This document shows, one piece after another, positions 18,532 through 27,112 of a stretch of DNA of 64,000 bases (position 1 is its first letter; the number at the start of each line of letters is the position of its first letter). Below the pieces are notes generated by a model that saw only the letters and a list, made by a program, of their open reading frames with translations, had not been told where the DNA came from and searched no databases. Position numbers and translations under genes: made by a program. The DNA comes from Arthrobacter frigidicola (GTDB lineage Bacteria; Actinomycetota; Actinomycetes; Actinomycetales; Micrococcaceae): assembly GCA_003602285.1 (NCBI GenBank), contig QZVU01000001.1:372001-436000 (forward strand). The letters run 5' to 3'.

Positions 18532-20610
18532 TTAGAAGTCGCCTCCACCTCCGTCGAAGCCGCCGAAGCCCCCGCCTCCGCCGTCGAAGCCGCCGAAGCC
18601 GCCGCCGCCGAAGACGTCCCCGCCGCCGTCGCCTCCGCCGCCGCCGAAGAATCCGCCGCCGCCGTTGAGGAGCCCGCCGAGCAGGATCCCGCCGAGCAGG
18701 GCTCCGCCCATTCCGTCACCGCCGCCACGGCGGCCTCCGTACCCGCCGTAGCCGCCGTATCCGCGTCCTCCAAAGCCCGAGACGTCCTGTTCGGCGAGCT
18801 GCGCCGCCTGATCGGCAAGCATGACGGCCTGCTCGGCATGGGACAGGGCGGTGACCGGGTCTGAGTCCTGGATGCCGACGGCGTAGTCGAGGTTGCGTCC
18901 GGCTTCGGCGAGGCGCGTGCGGGCCTCGCTGCCGACGCCGCCGCGGCGTGCCCGGATGTAGTCCTCGGTCCCCGAGATGCGCGAGTGCGCGGCCAGGAGG
19001 GTGTGCTGGAGGGATTCGCGGGCCCGGCGGGCCTGCTCGCTCTGGTCGCGCACCCCGCCGATCGCTGCGTCGAGCTGGCGGTGGGCGCCCTCGACCCGTT
19101 CCAGCAGGGCGATGGGGTCGATCGGACCGGCCTGGCGCTGCGACCGCACGGTCTGGAGCGCCGACTCCGCCGCGGCGACCGGTCCGACGAGGTCGTCGTG
19201 GCGCCCGGTGCGGACCATGGCGGTCGCCTGGGCGAGGTCCTGCACGGTGTCGGTGACGGCCCGGTCGAGCTCCTGCTGGGCCGCCTCGAGCTCGGCGGCC
19301 CGCTTGTCGATGGCGTCGAGCAGCAGGTTGGCCTGGCTGACTGACTCCTCGGCGGCACGCACGGCGACGACGGCTGGCCCGGTTTCACCGGCGTCCATCC
19401 GGGTCCGGGCCTCGGCGGCGGCACTTTCAACGAAGGCGAGGCGCTCGCGGGCCTGGTCGACGTTGTCCTGCACCTGTGAGGTTGCCGTGCCGGCGTACCG
19501 GCGCCGCAGGGCGGTCAGGCGCTCCTCCGCGGCGACGAACCGGGTCCCGGCCGCGTTGGCGGCGTGGCGGGCGGCCTCGAGGGCCTGCGGGGCGTTCCGC
19601 TCGAGCTCACGCAGCGAATCGAAGTCGGTTTTGTGCGCCTGCAGGGACTCGTTGACCGCCTCGCAGCGGCGGATGATGTCTCCCAGCCAGGCGCGCTGCT
19701 GCTCCTCGGTGTCGGGGATGTGGTCATCGAGCTGCTGCTGCAGCTTGAACGACTCGCTCATGTGCACCTTGGCGGCGGCGATGTCGGCAGCGAAGGGCTT
19801 AACCGCCGCCTCGCCGTAGGAGGCCTCGGCGAAGCCAAGCTCCTGCTCGCTCGACTTAATCGCGTCGTCGGCGGCGACGAGCAGGCTTCCCGCCCGCTTG
19901 CGCAGGTCCTCGACGCTGAGGGAGGCCAGCGGGTCGACGACGGCGCCGTCGGGAGCCTGTCCCGGCCCGTACGTGATTTCCTTGGGCGCGGCCTGCCGCC
20001 GCCGGCGCGAACGCATGAAGAAGTAGCTGCCGGCGCCGGCGAGTGCCACGAGCCCGATGAGGAACCCCGCACCGCCCCCGCCGCCGTCGCCCGCCGCTCC
20101 GCCGGCGCCCGGGTCGGAGCCCGTGTCGGCAAGAACCGCCTCCGTGCCGTCGACGGCCGCGAGGGCCGCCTGGGCGTAGTTTCCGCCGTCAAGCTGCGGG
20201 TCGATCTGCCGGGCGAAGATGTCATTGGTGTTCTGTGTGACCTCGGTGCCGTTGCCCGCGACGAAGCGCGCCTGTCCGGAGTCGACCGCGACCGCCAGCA
20301 GGGCGTCGTCCGCGTTGAGATTGCTGGTTATGGCGGTTTCCCTCGCCCAAGTCAGAGGGTCCGAGGGACTCGTGAACGTGTCCACATACACGATCTGGAC
20401 GGTGTACCCGTATTCGTTCTGGAGGTCGGTGATGGCGGCCTCGACGTCGCTGATGTCCCCCGGGCTGAGGACTCCCGCCTGGTCGACCACCGTCTCCCCG
20501 TCCGGGATATCGATGGGGTCGGCCGCGTAGGCCGCACCCGGCGCCAGTGTCAGCGCGATCAGGGCGCTGAGTCCCGCGGCGGCGCCGGTCCGCCTGGTCA
20601 TCCGTTGCAT
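18532..20610 (-). CDS. TPM-domain membrane protein with Gly-rich tail
   Basis: 692 residues. Signal peptide ~1-30 (ALIALTLAPGAAYA/ADP). TPM domain ~33-170 (VVDQAGVLSPGDISDVEAAI; VQIVYVDTF; DDALLAVAVDSGQARFVAGN). One transmembrane segment ~183-203 (FLIGLVALAGAGSYFFMRSR) with a following Arg cluster that suggests cytoplasmic orientation of the rest. A long alpha-helical/coiled-coil region spans ~230-620, and the last ~75 residues are Gly/Tyr/Asp/Phe-rich (GGYGGYGGRR..., FGGFDGGGG). TPM domains occur in photosystem-repair and envelope proteins. AAGGG sits 6 nt before ATG 20610. Its partner is pspA downstream and it is divergent from an HtrA protease, suggesting a role in membrane stress. Confidence 0.82.
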   Translation of the reverse strand: MQRMTRRTGAAAGLSALIALTLAPGAAYAADPIDIPDGETVVDQAGVLSPGDISDVEAAITDLQNEYGYTVQIVYVDTFTSPSDPLTWARETAITSNLNADDALLAVAVDSGQARFVAGNGTEVTQNTNDIFARQIDPQLDGGNYAQAALAAVDGTEAVLADTGSDPGAGGAAGDGGGGGAGFLIGLVALAGAGSYFFMRSRRRRQAAPKEITYGPGQAPDGAVVDPLASLSVEDLRKRAGSLLVAADDAIKSSEQELGFAEASYGEAAVKPFAADIAAAKVHMSESFKLQQQLDDHIPDTEEQQRAWLGDIIRRCEAVNESLQAHKTDFDSLRELERNAPQALEAARHAANAAGTRFVAAEERLTALRRRYAGTATSQVQDNVDQARERLAFVESAAAEARTRMDAGETGPAVVAVRAAEESVSQANLLLDAIDKRAAELEAAQQELDRAVTDTVQDLAQATAMVRTGRHDDLVGPVAAAESALQTVRSQRQAGPIDPIALLERVEGAHRQLDAAIGGVRDQSEQARRARESLQHTLLAAHSRISGTEDYIRARRGGVGSEARTRLAEAGRNLDYAVGIQDSDPVTALSHAEQAVMLADQAAQLAEQDVSGFGGRGYGGYGGYGGRRGGGDGMGGALLGGILLGGLLNGGGGFFGGGGGDGGGDVFGGGGFGGFDGGGGGFGGFDGGGGDF

Positions 20611-20954
20611 TCAGTACCCTTCAGCATGTTCCCCGGCCACGCCCGTCGGGAAGAAAGGCGACGGACGCCGGGGCTCCCTGATTTTTGATTCTATGGCCGG
20701 CGGTTGGGGCCGTCCACCGGCACGGCGGGCGCGGACCTAAGCCCCAAGCGAACTTAACGAACCTATCCCGGTTCCCGGGGGGAAGACCCGGGCCCGCGCC
20801 CGGCAGCGGGGATGAGGCACCGGCCCGCAGGGGGAATAATGGGCAGTGGGACCCTGTGCTTTCCGGCTGCTTCCCAGCAGACCTCCAGCAAATGCTCCCT
20901 CAAGGTTCAGTCTTCGTTGCCATAGTGGAGACAACCGCGATGAAAGGAATTCGA
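20611..20954. other. 344-bp divergent intergenic region
   Basis: It separates the minus-strand TPM-pspA operon from the plus-strand HtrA gene. It holds one reasonable minus-strand promoter (20688-20716) and AT-richer stretches near 20681-20693. For the HtrA side I see CATAGT (~20922) but no convincing -35. A frame open upstream of the HtrA start across this region is not supported by any ribosome binding site. Confidence 0.6.
20688..20716 (-). promoter_or_regulatory. Putative promoter of the TPM-pspA operon
   Basis: On the minus strand TGGACG (20716-20711), a 17-bp spacer and TAGAAT (20693-20688) precede the TPM gene by about 75 bp. The -35 matches 4 of 6 consensus positions. Confidence 0.45.
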
Positions 20955-22550
20955 ATGGCTGACCAGTTTGGGGGACCTGCCGGTCCTGACCGCCCGATCC
21001 CGCCCCGACCGGCCAACCCTCCAACGGCAGAGCAGGCGCTGGTCGCGGACTCCGGTCGTGCCCCCGAGGGCCGCACCGGCGAGACTGCGGCCATTCCCAC
21101 CGGCGGGCCGGCAGCCCACCGCCAGGGTGCCTCTGAGGCTTCCCCCCAGACTTCATATGGACAGAGCTCCTACGGGCAGAACTCATATGGACAGAATTCA
21201 TACGGGCAGAATTCATACGGGCAGAACTCCTACGGACAGAACTCCTTCCGCCAGGGAACCTTCGGCCAGCCGGTGCCACCGGCTCAGCCTCCGTCGCAGC
21301 CGTGGCTCCAGTCCTCCGGAGAGCACGCATCCGTACGGGTCCGGGAGAAGAAGCGCATCGGCGTTCCCGCCTTCCTCGCCGGCGTCCTCGCGGCCGGCCT
21401 GCTCGGCGGCGGTATCGCGGCAGGGGCCGACGGGCTATTCGACGGCGGGGGCACCGCCGGATCAGGCTCGGGCGGCGGGCGCAGCGAGTCGGTGATCGTC
21501 AACAACTCCGACAGCGTCAACGAAATCACCGCCGCCGCCGTAAAGGCATCACCCAGCGTCGTCACCATCGCTGTCAGCGGAAACGGTTCGGGCGGGTCGG
21601 GCTCGGGAATCATCCTCGACGAGGAAGGGCACATCCTCACGAACACCCACGTTGTCACCCTCGGAGGGCAGGTCGCCGACGCCGCCGTCGAAGTCAAGAC
21701 CAACGACGGCCGGGTCTTCCGGGCCGAAATCGTCGGAACCGACCCGCTGTCCGACCTCGCCGTCATCAAGATCGATGCACCCGACCTTACGCCCGCCGCG
21801 CTAGGCAACTCGGAGGAGCTGAACGTCGGCGACACCGCCATCGCCATCGGTGCACCCCTGGGCCTGAGCGGCACGGTCACCGACGGCATCATCTCGACGC
21901 TCAACCGCACCATCAGCGTGGCGTCCTCGGCGGTACCGGAGGAGCAGTCGGATGCCCCCGAGCAGCAGGAGGGCGACGGCTTCAACTTCCTGCCGCCCGA
22001 CGGGTCACAGGAGCCCCAGCCGCAGTCCCAGGGCTCCATCTACCTCAACGTTATCCAGACCGACGCCGCCATCAACCAGGGCAACTCCGGCGGCGCCCTC
22101 GTCGATGCGCAGGGGCGGGTGATCGGAGTCAACGTCGCCATCGCCTCAAGCGGAAGCGATGAAAGCGCAGGGAACATCGGCGTCGGCTTCTCCATCCCGA
22201 TCTCCTACGCCGAGCGGGTGGCCAACGACATCATCGAGAACGGCAAGGCCACACACGGGTTCCTCGGCGTGACGGTTGAGCCCGCGGCCGGGGAGAACGC
22301 CTCCTCCGGGTCCACCTTCTCCGTCGGCGCCCAGGTGGCCGGCGTGGAAGCCGGGTCGCCGGCCGCCGACGCCGAAATCCGCGAGGGCGACATCATCACC
22401 AAGGTGGGGGATTCACCCATCGGGGACCCGCAGTCGCTCACCGCCGCGGTGCGCATGCAGCCGGTCGGGGAGACAGTTCCCGTCGAGGTGCGGCGCGGCG
22501 GGGACACCGTCACCATCGACGTGACCCTCGCCGAGGCCCCCGCCGCCTGA
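20955..22550 (+). CDS. HtrA/DegP-like membrane serine protease with PDZ domain
   Basis: 531 residues from ATG 20955 (AAAGGAA at 20944); an in-frame ATG at 20940 is possible. The N-terminal ~135 residues are presumably cytoplasmic and disordered, Pro/Gln/Ser-rich, including six SYGQ(N/S)(S) repeats at ~67-96. One transmembrane segment lies at ~137-157 (FLAGVLAAGLLGGGIAAGA). The trypsin-like domain has His232 (TNTHVV), Asp267 (SDLAVIKI) and Ser378 (QGNSGGAL). A C-terminal PDZ domain follows (~440-531: GSPAADAEIREGDIITKVGD). Family role: degradation or repair of misfolded extracytoplasmic proteins. Divergent from TPM-pspA and followed by a terminator, so monocistronic. Confidence 0.9.
   Translation: MADQFGGPAGPDRPIPPRPANPPTAEQALVADSGRAPEGRTGETAAIPTGGPAAHRQGASEASPQTSYGQSSYGQNSYGQNSYGQNSYGQNSYGQNSFRQGTFGQPVPPAQPPSQPWLQSSGEHASVRVREKKRIGVPAFLAGVLAAGLLGGGIAAGADGLFDGGGTAGSGSGGGRSESVIVNNSDSVNEITAAAVKASPSVVTIAVSGNGSGGSGSGIILDEEGHILTNTHVVTLGGQVADAAVEVKTNDGRVFRAEIVGTDPLSDLAVIKIDAPDLTPAALGNSEELNVGDTAIAIGAPLGLSGTVTDGIISTLNRTISVASSAVPEEQSDAPEQQEGDGFNFLPPDGSQEPQPQSQGSIYLNVIQTDAAINQGNSGGALVDAQGRVIGVNVAIASSGSDESAGNIGVGFSIPISYAERVANDIIENGKATHGFLGVTVEPAAGENASSGSTFSVGAQVAGVEAGSPAADAEIREGDIITKVGDSPIGDPQSLTAAVRMQPVGETVPVEVRRGGDTVTIDVTLAEAPAA
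21153..21242 (+). repeat. 15-bp coding tandem repeat (SYGQN x6) in HtrA
   Basis: Six in-frame 15-bp units (consensus TCATACGGGCAGAAC) encode Ser-Tyr-Gly-Gln-Asn/Ser; a seventh, 21243-21257, is degraded to SFRQG. Third-codon positions vary (TAT/TAC, GGA/GGG, AAT/AAC), so the peptide is better conserved than the DNA. Confidence 0.9.
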
Positions 22551-22553
22551 TTC

Positions 22554-22579
22554 CCGGGGCGCCCGCAGGGGCGCCCCGG
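22554..22579 (+). terminator. Terminator of the HtrA gene
   Basis: CCGGGGCGCCC (22554-22564), loop GCAG and GGGCGCCCCGG (22569-22579) form a perfect 11-bp stem directly after the stop codon. Confidence 0.75.
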
Positions 22580-22645
22580 CGGGGCCCGGACAACTTTGTG
22601 GTTAGCTAGAGCGCGGGACAGACTGCCACCTTAGGAAGGTTTCTC

Positions 22646-23473
22646 ATGGACGAGGCCCCGACTCCGGGACTGAATATCGCCGTACTGGTCAAGCACGTGC
22701 CCGACGCGCAGTTCGACCGTCACCTCAACGGCCCTCGCAACACCACCGAACGTTCCGAGAGCATCCTCTCCGAACTCGACGAGTACGCCCTCGAAGCGGC
22801 CCTCCAGCTCGTGGAGCAGCACGGCGGGGATGCGGCCGGGCACCGCGTCACTGCGGTCACGATGGGACCGGGTCCGGCCGTCAGCGCCGTCAAGAAGGCC
22901 CTGCAGATGGGTGCGGCCGAGGGGGTCCACCTCACCGACGACGCACTGGCCGGATCGGACGCCTCCGCGACATCCCGCGCGCTCGCCGCACTGCTCTCCC
23001 ACCTCGGCCCCTTCGACCTGGTCCTCACGGGGATGGCGTCAACGGACGGGGAGACCTCCCTGGTTCCGGCCCAGCTGGCCGAACGCCTCGACCTGCCCCA
23101 GGTGACCTTCGCCGCGGCCCTCGAGCTCGAGGCTGCGGAAGCGGGGTGGACGCTCACGGCCCGCCGCGACGGCGATGCCTACTCCGAGACCATCACCTGT
23201 CAGCTGCCCGCCCTGGTGTCGGTCACGGACCAGATCAATGAGCCGCGCTACCCCAACTTCAAGGGCATCATGGCGGCGAAGAAGAAGCCGCTGCGCACGC
23301 TGTCCCTCTCCGACGTCGGCCTGACAGCCGAAGAGGTCGGGTTCGCCGGCTCCTGGACGGCCTTCGAGGCCGCCGAACCACGGCCTCCCCGCAGCCAGGG
23401 CATCGTGATCACGGACGAAGGCGACGCCGGCCTGCGGCTCGTCGACTTCCTCGCGGGACAAAAGCTCCTCTAG
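22646..23473 (+). CDS. etfB: Electron transfer flavoprotein subunit beta
   Basis: 275 residues, ETF beta/FixA family: with EtfA it carries electrons from acyl-CoA and related dehydrogenases to the membrane quinone pool. Seen: IAVLVKHVPDAQFDR at the start, LDEYALEAALQL, VTAVTMGPGPAVSAVKKALQMGA, and the C-terminal LPALVSVTDQINEPRYP with GIMAAKKKPL. The start ATG follows AGGAAGG at good spacing. First gene of the etfB-etfA-deacetylase operon. Confidence 0.95.
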   Translation: MDEAPTPGLNIAVLVKHVPDAQFDRHLNGPRNTTERSESILSELDEYALEAALQLVEQHGGDAAGHRVTAVTMGPGPAVSAVKKALQMGAAEGVHLTDDALAGSDASATSRALAALLSHLGPFDLVLTGMASTDGETSLVPAQLAERLDLPQVTFAAALELEAAEAGWTLTARRDGDAYSETITCQLPALVSVTDQINEPRYPNFKGIMAAKKKPLRTLSLSDVGLTAEEVGFAGSWTAFEAAEPRPPRSQGIVITDEGDAGLRLVDFLAGQKLL

Positions 23474-23512
23474 CCCGCCGCCCACTCCATCCTTCGAAAA
23501 GGAGACCGCAGC

Positions 23513-24460
23513 ATGCCTACGGTACTTGTATTCATCCACGACCCCGGCGCGGTGCTGGCCAAGAATGACCGGGAACTGCTCACCCTGGCAGGGACCCTCG
23601 GCGATCCCGTGGCAGCGGTGGCCGGCGACGCCGGTGACCCCCTGCTGGACGGACTGGGCTCCTACGGGGTGTCCACCTGCTACCTTCCCGCCGATCCGAC
23701 GGTGGGGAAGTCCCTTGTCGCGGGCAAGGCCGCCTTCCTGGCCGAGGCGGTGCGGGCCTCCGGTGCGGCGGTGGCGCTGCTCGGCAACGCCTACGAGGCC
23801 AAGGAAATCGCCGCCCGCGCGGGAGTCCGGCTCGAATCGGGAGTCATCACCGATGTGGTCGCAGTGGCCGATGACCTGACCGCGACCAAGTCCGTCTTCG
23901 CCGGGTCCTACACCTCACAGTGCCGGGTCACCACCGGCATCCCAATCCTCGCAGTGAAGCCCAACAGCATCGAAGCCGCCGAGGCCGGGCAGCCGGCGAC
24001 GCCGGAAACGATCCGGGTCGAGGTGCCGGTCCCGGCCGCCGCCGCGGTCATCACCGGGCGGGTCGACAAGCCCGCCACGGGCCGGCCGGACCTCGCGGAG
24101 GCCCGCGTCATCGTCGCCGGGGGACGCGGCGTGGACGGCAACTTCGCCCCGCTCGAGGAACTCGCCGACCTCCTCGGCGGGGCCGTCGGGGCCTCCCGGG
24201 CGGCGACCGACGCCGGGTGGATCGAGCACTCCGCGCAGATCGGCCAGACCGGCAAGACGGTGTCCCCCCAGCTCTACATCTCGGCGGGCATCTCGGGGGC
24301 CGTGCAGCAGAAGGCCGGGATGCAGACCTCCCAGGTGATTGTGGCGATCAATAAGGATCCGGATTCGCCCGTCTTCGAGATCGCCGACTTCGGCGTGGTG
24401 GGCGATCTGTTCACCGTCCTGCCGCAGGCGGCCGAGGAGATCCGGAAGCGCAGGGCCTGA
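23513..24460 (+). CDS. etfA: Electron transfer flavoprotein subunit alpha
   Basis: 315 residues, ETF alpha/FixB. The C-terminal FAD-binding half is clear: [66 protein letters not shown] and [16 protein letters not shown]. The N-terminal domain is a typical alpha/beta domain. AAAAGGAGA precedes the ATG; 39 bp after etfB. Confidence 0.95.
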   Translation: MPTVLVFIHDPGAVLAKNDRELLTLAGTLGDPVAAVAGDAGDPLLDGLGSYGVSTCYLPADPTVGKSLVAGKAAFLAEAVRASGAAVALLGNAYEAKEIAARAGVRLESGVITDVVAVADDLTATKSVFAGSYTSQCRVTTGIPILAVKPNSIEAAEAGQPATPETIRVEVPVPAAAAVITGRVDKPATGRPDLAEARVIVAGGRGVDGNFAPLEELADLLGGAVGASRAATDAGWIEHSAQIGQTGKTVSPQLYISAGISGAVQQKAGMQTSQVIVAINKDPDSPVFEIADFGVVGDLFTVLPQAAEEIRKRRA

Positions 24461-24461
24461 G

Positions 24462-25208
24462 GTGGAAGCCGCGCGCAACACCATCCGCCGCGTCCTGTGC
24501 TTCGCCGCCCACCCCGACGACCTCGACTTCGGTGCTGCCGGAACCGTGGCCGCCTGGACCGCGGCCGGGATCCAGGTGAGTTACTGCATCCTGACCGACG
24601 GCGACGCCGGGGGCTTCTCCGAGGAGCACCGGAACACCATTGTCGAAACCCGCCATGAGGAACAGCGCCGGGCGGCACGCATCGTCGGCGTCGAGGATGT
24701 GAGCTTCCTCGGTGAACGGGACGGTTACCTGAGCCCCACCGAGGAAGTGATCCGCGGCATCGTGGCCCGCATCCGTGAGGTGCGCCCCGACGTTGTTGTC
24801 TCCTCCCACCCGGAACGGAACTGGGACCGGCTGCAGAAGAGCCACCCCGACCACCTCGCCTGCGGAGAGGCCGTCACCCGGGCGGTGTACCCGGCGGTGG
24901 AGAACCCGTTCGCCTTCCCCGAGCTGGCGGCAGCCGGCCTCGAAGCCTACCGGGTGCCCTGGCTGTGGTTCTACGGCGGGCCCGAGGAGAGGGAAAACCA
25001 CTTCGTTGACATCACCGGCTTCGAGGATGTGAAACTCGAGGCCATCCGCACGCACATCAGCCAGCATCCTGATGTCGAGAAGATGGACGCCGCGGTGCGC
25101 AGCATGCTCCTGGGCAACGCCGTCCGCGGGGGACTGCCCGGCGGGCTCAGCGCCGAGGGGTTCCACGTCGTGGGCGTCAACACCGAGCAGACCATCGCCG
25201 GCTTCTAG
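24462..25208 (+). CDS. PIG-L/LmbE-family deacetylase
   Basis: 248 residues from GTG 24462, immediately behind the etfA stop. Zn-dependent N-acetylglucosaminyl-type deacetylase fold: AHPDDLDFG (His17-Asp19-Asp20), TDGDAGGF and HPDHLACGE supply the usual metal and catalytic residues. It resembles BshB/MshB-related mycothiol-pathway enzymes and lincomycin-cluster LmbE, but the substrate cannot be fixed from sequence. Co-transcribed with etfBA by position; a strong terminator follows. Confidence 0.85.
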   Translation: MEAARNTIRRVLCFAAHPDDLDFGAAGTVAAWTAAGIQVSYCILTDGDAGGFSEEHRNTIVETRHEEQRRAARIVGVEDVSFLGERDGYLSPTEEVIRGIVARIREVRPDVVVSSHPERNWDRLQKSHPDHLACGEAVTRAVYPAVENPFAFPELAAAGLEAYRVPWLWFYGGPEERENHFVDITGFEDVKLEAIRTHISQHPDVEKMDAAVRSMLLGNAVRGGLPGGLSAEGFHVVGVNTEQTIAGF

Positions 25209-25234
25209 CCCGGCAAACACAAGATCTACACAAG

Positions 25235-25266
25235 CAAAGGGGCCCGGTGTCCACCGGGCCCCTTTG
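25235..25266. terminator. Bidirectional terminator hairpin
   Basis: CAAAGGGGCCCGGTG (25235-25249) and its perfect complement (25252-25266) lie between the convergent deacetylase and anti-sigma genes. Confidence 0.85.
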
Positions 25267-25269
25267 TCT

Positions 25270-25297
25270 GCTCTGTCAGGTGTGCTCTGTCAGGGCC
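25270..25297. repeat. 14-bp direct repeat, two copies
   Basis: GCTCTGTCAGGTGT (25270-25283) and GCTCTGTCAGGGCC (25284-25297) are adjacent, between the terminator and the 3' end of the anti-sigma gene. Confidence 0.6.
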
Positions 25298-25316
25298 GGC
25301 CGCCCCGGCCGGCCGC

Positions 25317-26186
25317 TCAGGTGCGGAAGGGGATCTCGGCGATGACGGGCGTGGTGGGAACCGGCGACCCGCCGTCGGGCTCGACGGTGATGGCGATGCC
25401 CCTGAAGGAACTGATCCCCTCGACCTCGGTCACCTTCGTGCCGGCGACGTCCTCGGCGTCCATCGTGCTGACCGAGACGGGTGCCGACCCGTCCGCGGGC
25501 AGCCGCCACATCTGGTACACGGAGCCTTCGGGCGGGGCGGGGACGCCCTTCAGCGTCACCACCGCGGCGTCCTCCTCCTCGGAGAGGGCCAGACCCGCCG
25601 TTCCACCGGCGGGAATCACGTAGGAGCCGGTGACGACGTCGGAGGCCTGGAGGACCTCCTGCTCAATGGAGGTCTGCCCGAGGTTCTGCGCCACGGTGAC
25701 ACCCCCTGCAGCGACCAGCACCGCCGCAGCCGCAGCGGTCAGCCAGCGGGTGGCGGGGGAGGCCCACATCCCTTTCGTCCGGCGCCGGCGGGCGAGTTCG
25801 TCGCCGGCCGCGGACGCGCCGCCAGGAGCGGTGGCGGCGGTTCCCGCGGCAGCGGCGTCGGCCGGGTCCCCTGCCGGTGCTTCAGTGCCGCCGCCTGTGC
25901 CGTCGGCGCCGGCCGGTGCGGAGGCGGGAATCTGGCTCAGGATTTTCTCGAGCAGTCCAGCCGGGGGCTCCTCCTCCTGGATCGCATACGCCGTGGTGAT
26001 CGTCTCGCGGTTCGAGCGAACCCGGTCGTTGAAGGCCTGCCGGAGGCCGTCATTGTGGGCCAGGAACTCCTCGATCGCGGTGCGCTCGTCGTCGGTCACG
26101 GCGTCCAGGGCATACATTTCGGCCCACTCGAGCACGTGCCCGCGCTGGAGGTCCTGCTGAAGGTCTTCTGCAAATTGTCTGTTCAT
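25317..26186 (-). CDS. rskA: Anti-sigma factor, RskA family
   Basis: 289 residues from ATG 26186 (AGGACAAGGAC upstream); an in-frame TTG at 26201 is less likely. The N-terminal anti-sigma domain (residues ~5-85: LEWAEMYALDAVTDDERTAI, FNDRVRSNRETITT) binds the sigma factor in the cytoplasm. An Ala/Gly-rich linker and one transmembrane segment (~135-155, RWLTAAAAAVLVAAGGVTVA) follow. The extracytoplasmic RskA domain contains GTAGLALSEEEDAAVVTLKG, PPEGSVYQMWRL and a terminal VTEVEGISSFRGIAITVEPD. It is directly downstream of its cognate sigma gene; regulated membrane proteolysis is the family mechanism. Confidence 0.9.
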   Translation of the reverse strand: MNRQFAEDLQQDLQRGHVLEWAEMYALDAVTDDERTAIEEFLAHNDGLRQAFNDRVRSNRETITTAYAIQEEEPPAGLLEKILSQIPASAPAGADGTGGGTEAPAGDPADAAAAGTAATAPGGASAAGDELARRRRTKGMWASPATRWLTAAAAAVLVAAGGVTVAQNLGQTSIEQEVLQASDVVTGSYVIPAGGTAGLALSEEEDAAVVTLKGVPAPPEGSVYQMWRLPADGSAPVSVSTMDAEDVAGTKVTEVEGISSFRGIAITVEPDGGSPVPTTPVIAEIPFRT

Positions 26187-26201
26187 GTCCTTGTCCTGCA
26201 A

Positions 26202-26831
26202 TCAGCTCACCCCCAGGCATGCCTTGAGGCGCAGCAAGCCGTCCCGGATCCTCGACTTGATGGTGGGTACCGCAACCCCGAGCTTCTCTGCGACTTCGCG
26301 GTAGGTCAGTCCACCGTAGTAGGCGAGCCTGACAGATTCCTGTTGGGTGTCTGTGAGGGTGTCGAGGCACTTCACCACGGTCTCGGCCTCGAGCCGCTGG
26401 GTCACGGTGTCAACGACGTCGTCGTGGTCGATGGTCTGGGTGGCAGCGCCATACCGAGCTTCCCGGTCGGTCGAGCTCTGCTCGGACCGGACCTTGTCCA
26501 CGGCCCGCCGGTGGGCCAGGGTCATCAGCCAGGCCATCGGACTGCCGGCGGCCGGATCGAACCGGCCGGCGCTGTTCCAGACCTGAAGGTAGACCTCCTG
26601 GGTTGCGTCCTCGCTCAGTTCCGGGTCGATCAGGACCCGCCGGGCCAGCCCGTAGACACGCCGGGAGGTCTGGGCGTAGAACGCGGCAAACGCCTCCTGG
26701 TCCTGCCGGGCGATCCGCAGCAGGAGGTCGGTCAGCGTGGGCTCGCCGGCGGTGCCGGCGGCAGCATCATCGGCCAACCCACCCGCTGGGGTTCTCCCGG
26801 CTGTGGCCCGGCTTACTCGTGGCGTGTCCAT
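26202..26831 (-). CDS. sigK: ECF RNA polymerase sigma factor, SigK type
   Basis: 209 residues from ATG 26831. Region 2: FAAFYAQTSRRVYGLARRVL, EDATQEVYLQVWNSAGRFDP, GSPMAWLMTLAHRRAVDKVR. Region 4: LTDTQQESVRLAYYGGLTYR, EVAEKLGVAVPTIKSRIRDG. SigK assignment rests on these motifs plus the adjacent RskA-type anti-sigma. The frame is open 34 codons further upstream without a better start. TATGCT 8 nt before the ATG may be the -10 of a nearly leaderless message. Confidence 0.88.
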   Translation of the reverse strand: MDTPRVSRATAGRTPAGGLADDAAAGTAGEPTLTDLLLRIARQDQEAFAAFYAQTSRRVYGLARRVLIDPELSEDATQEVYLQVWNSAGRFDPAAGSPMAWLMTLAHRRAVDKVRSEQSSTDREARYGAATQTIDHDDVVDTVTQRLEAETVVKCLDTLTDTQQESVRLAYYGGLTYREVAEKLGVAVPTIKSRIRDGLLRLKACLGVS

Positions 26832-26969
26832 AGGGTCCAAGCATAGAGCGCCAACCGGCCGGTGCCGAACATCCCCTGAAGAGGGGAGGAGTGCCGCATG
26901 CAGCCGTTCCGAGACCCGATTCACCCACTTCACCGCCCTTAATGTGCTCCGGAAACCCTGTCAGCTGCG

Positions 26970-27025
26970 CCCGCGCCGTCGGCGCGGGTCGCGCTCCGGG
27001 CCGCCGTCCACTGCGGCCCGGAGCG
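26970..27025. terminator. Tandem GC-rich hairpins downstream of the methyltransferase
   Basis: Two perfect dyads lie in the 281-bp gap between sigK and the methyltransferase: CCCGCGCC/GGCGCGGG (26970-26988) and CGCTCCGGGCCGC/GCGGCCCGGAGCG (26992-27004/27013-27025). On the plus strand the second is followed by TTTCT. Most simply they terminate the minus-strand operon that ends at 27113. No other gene is seen in this gap. Confidence 0.65.
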
Positions 27026-27112
27026 TTTCTACAAGGGATTCGGAGCCGCGCCGGTTCCGGATGGGCCGATCCGGGGATGCGGCGCGGCGGGAACGGCGGG
27101 TCGGGGGGCTCG

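Noticed and set aside
21153-21257. CRISPR-like array
   Set aside because: Units are contiguous 15-bp coding repeats without spacers.
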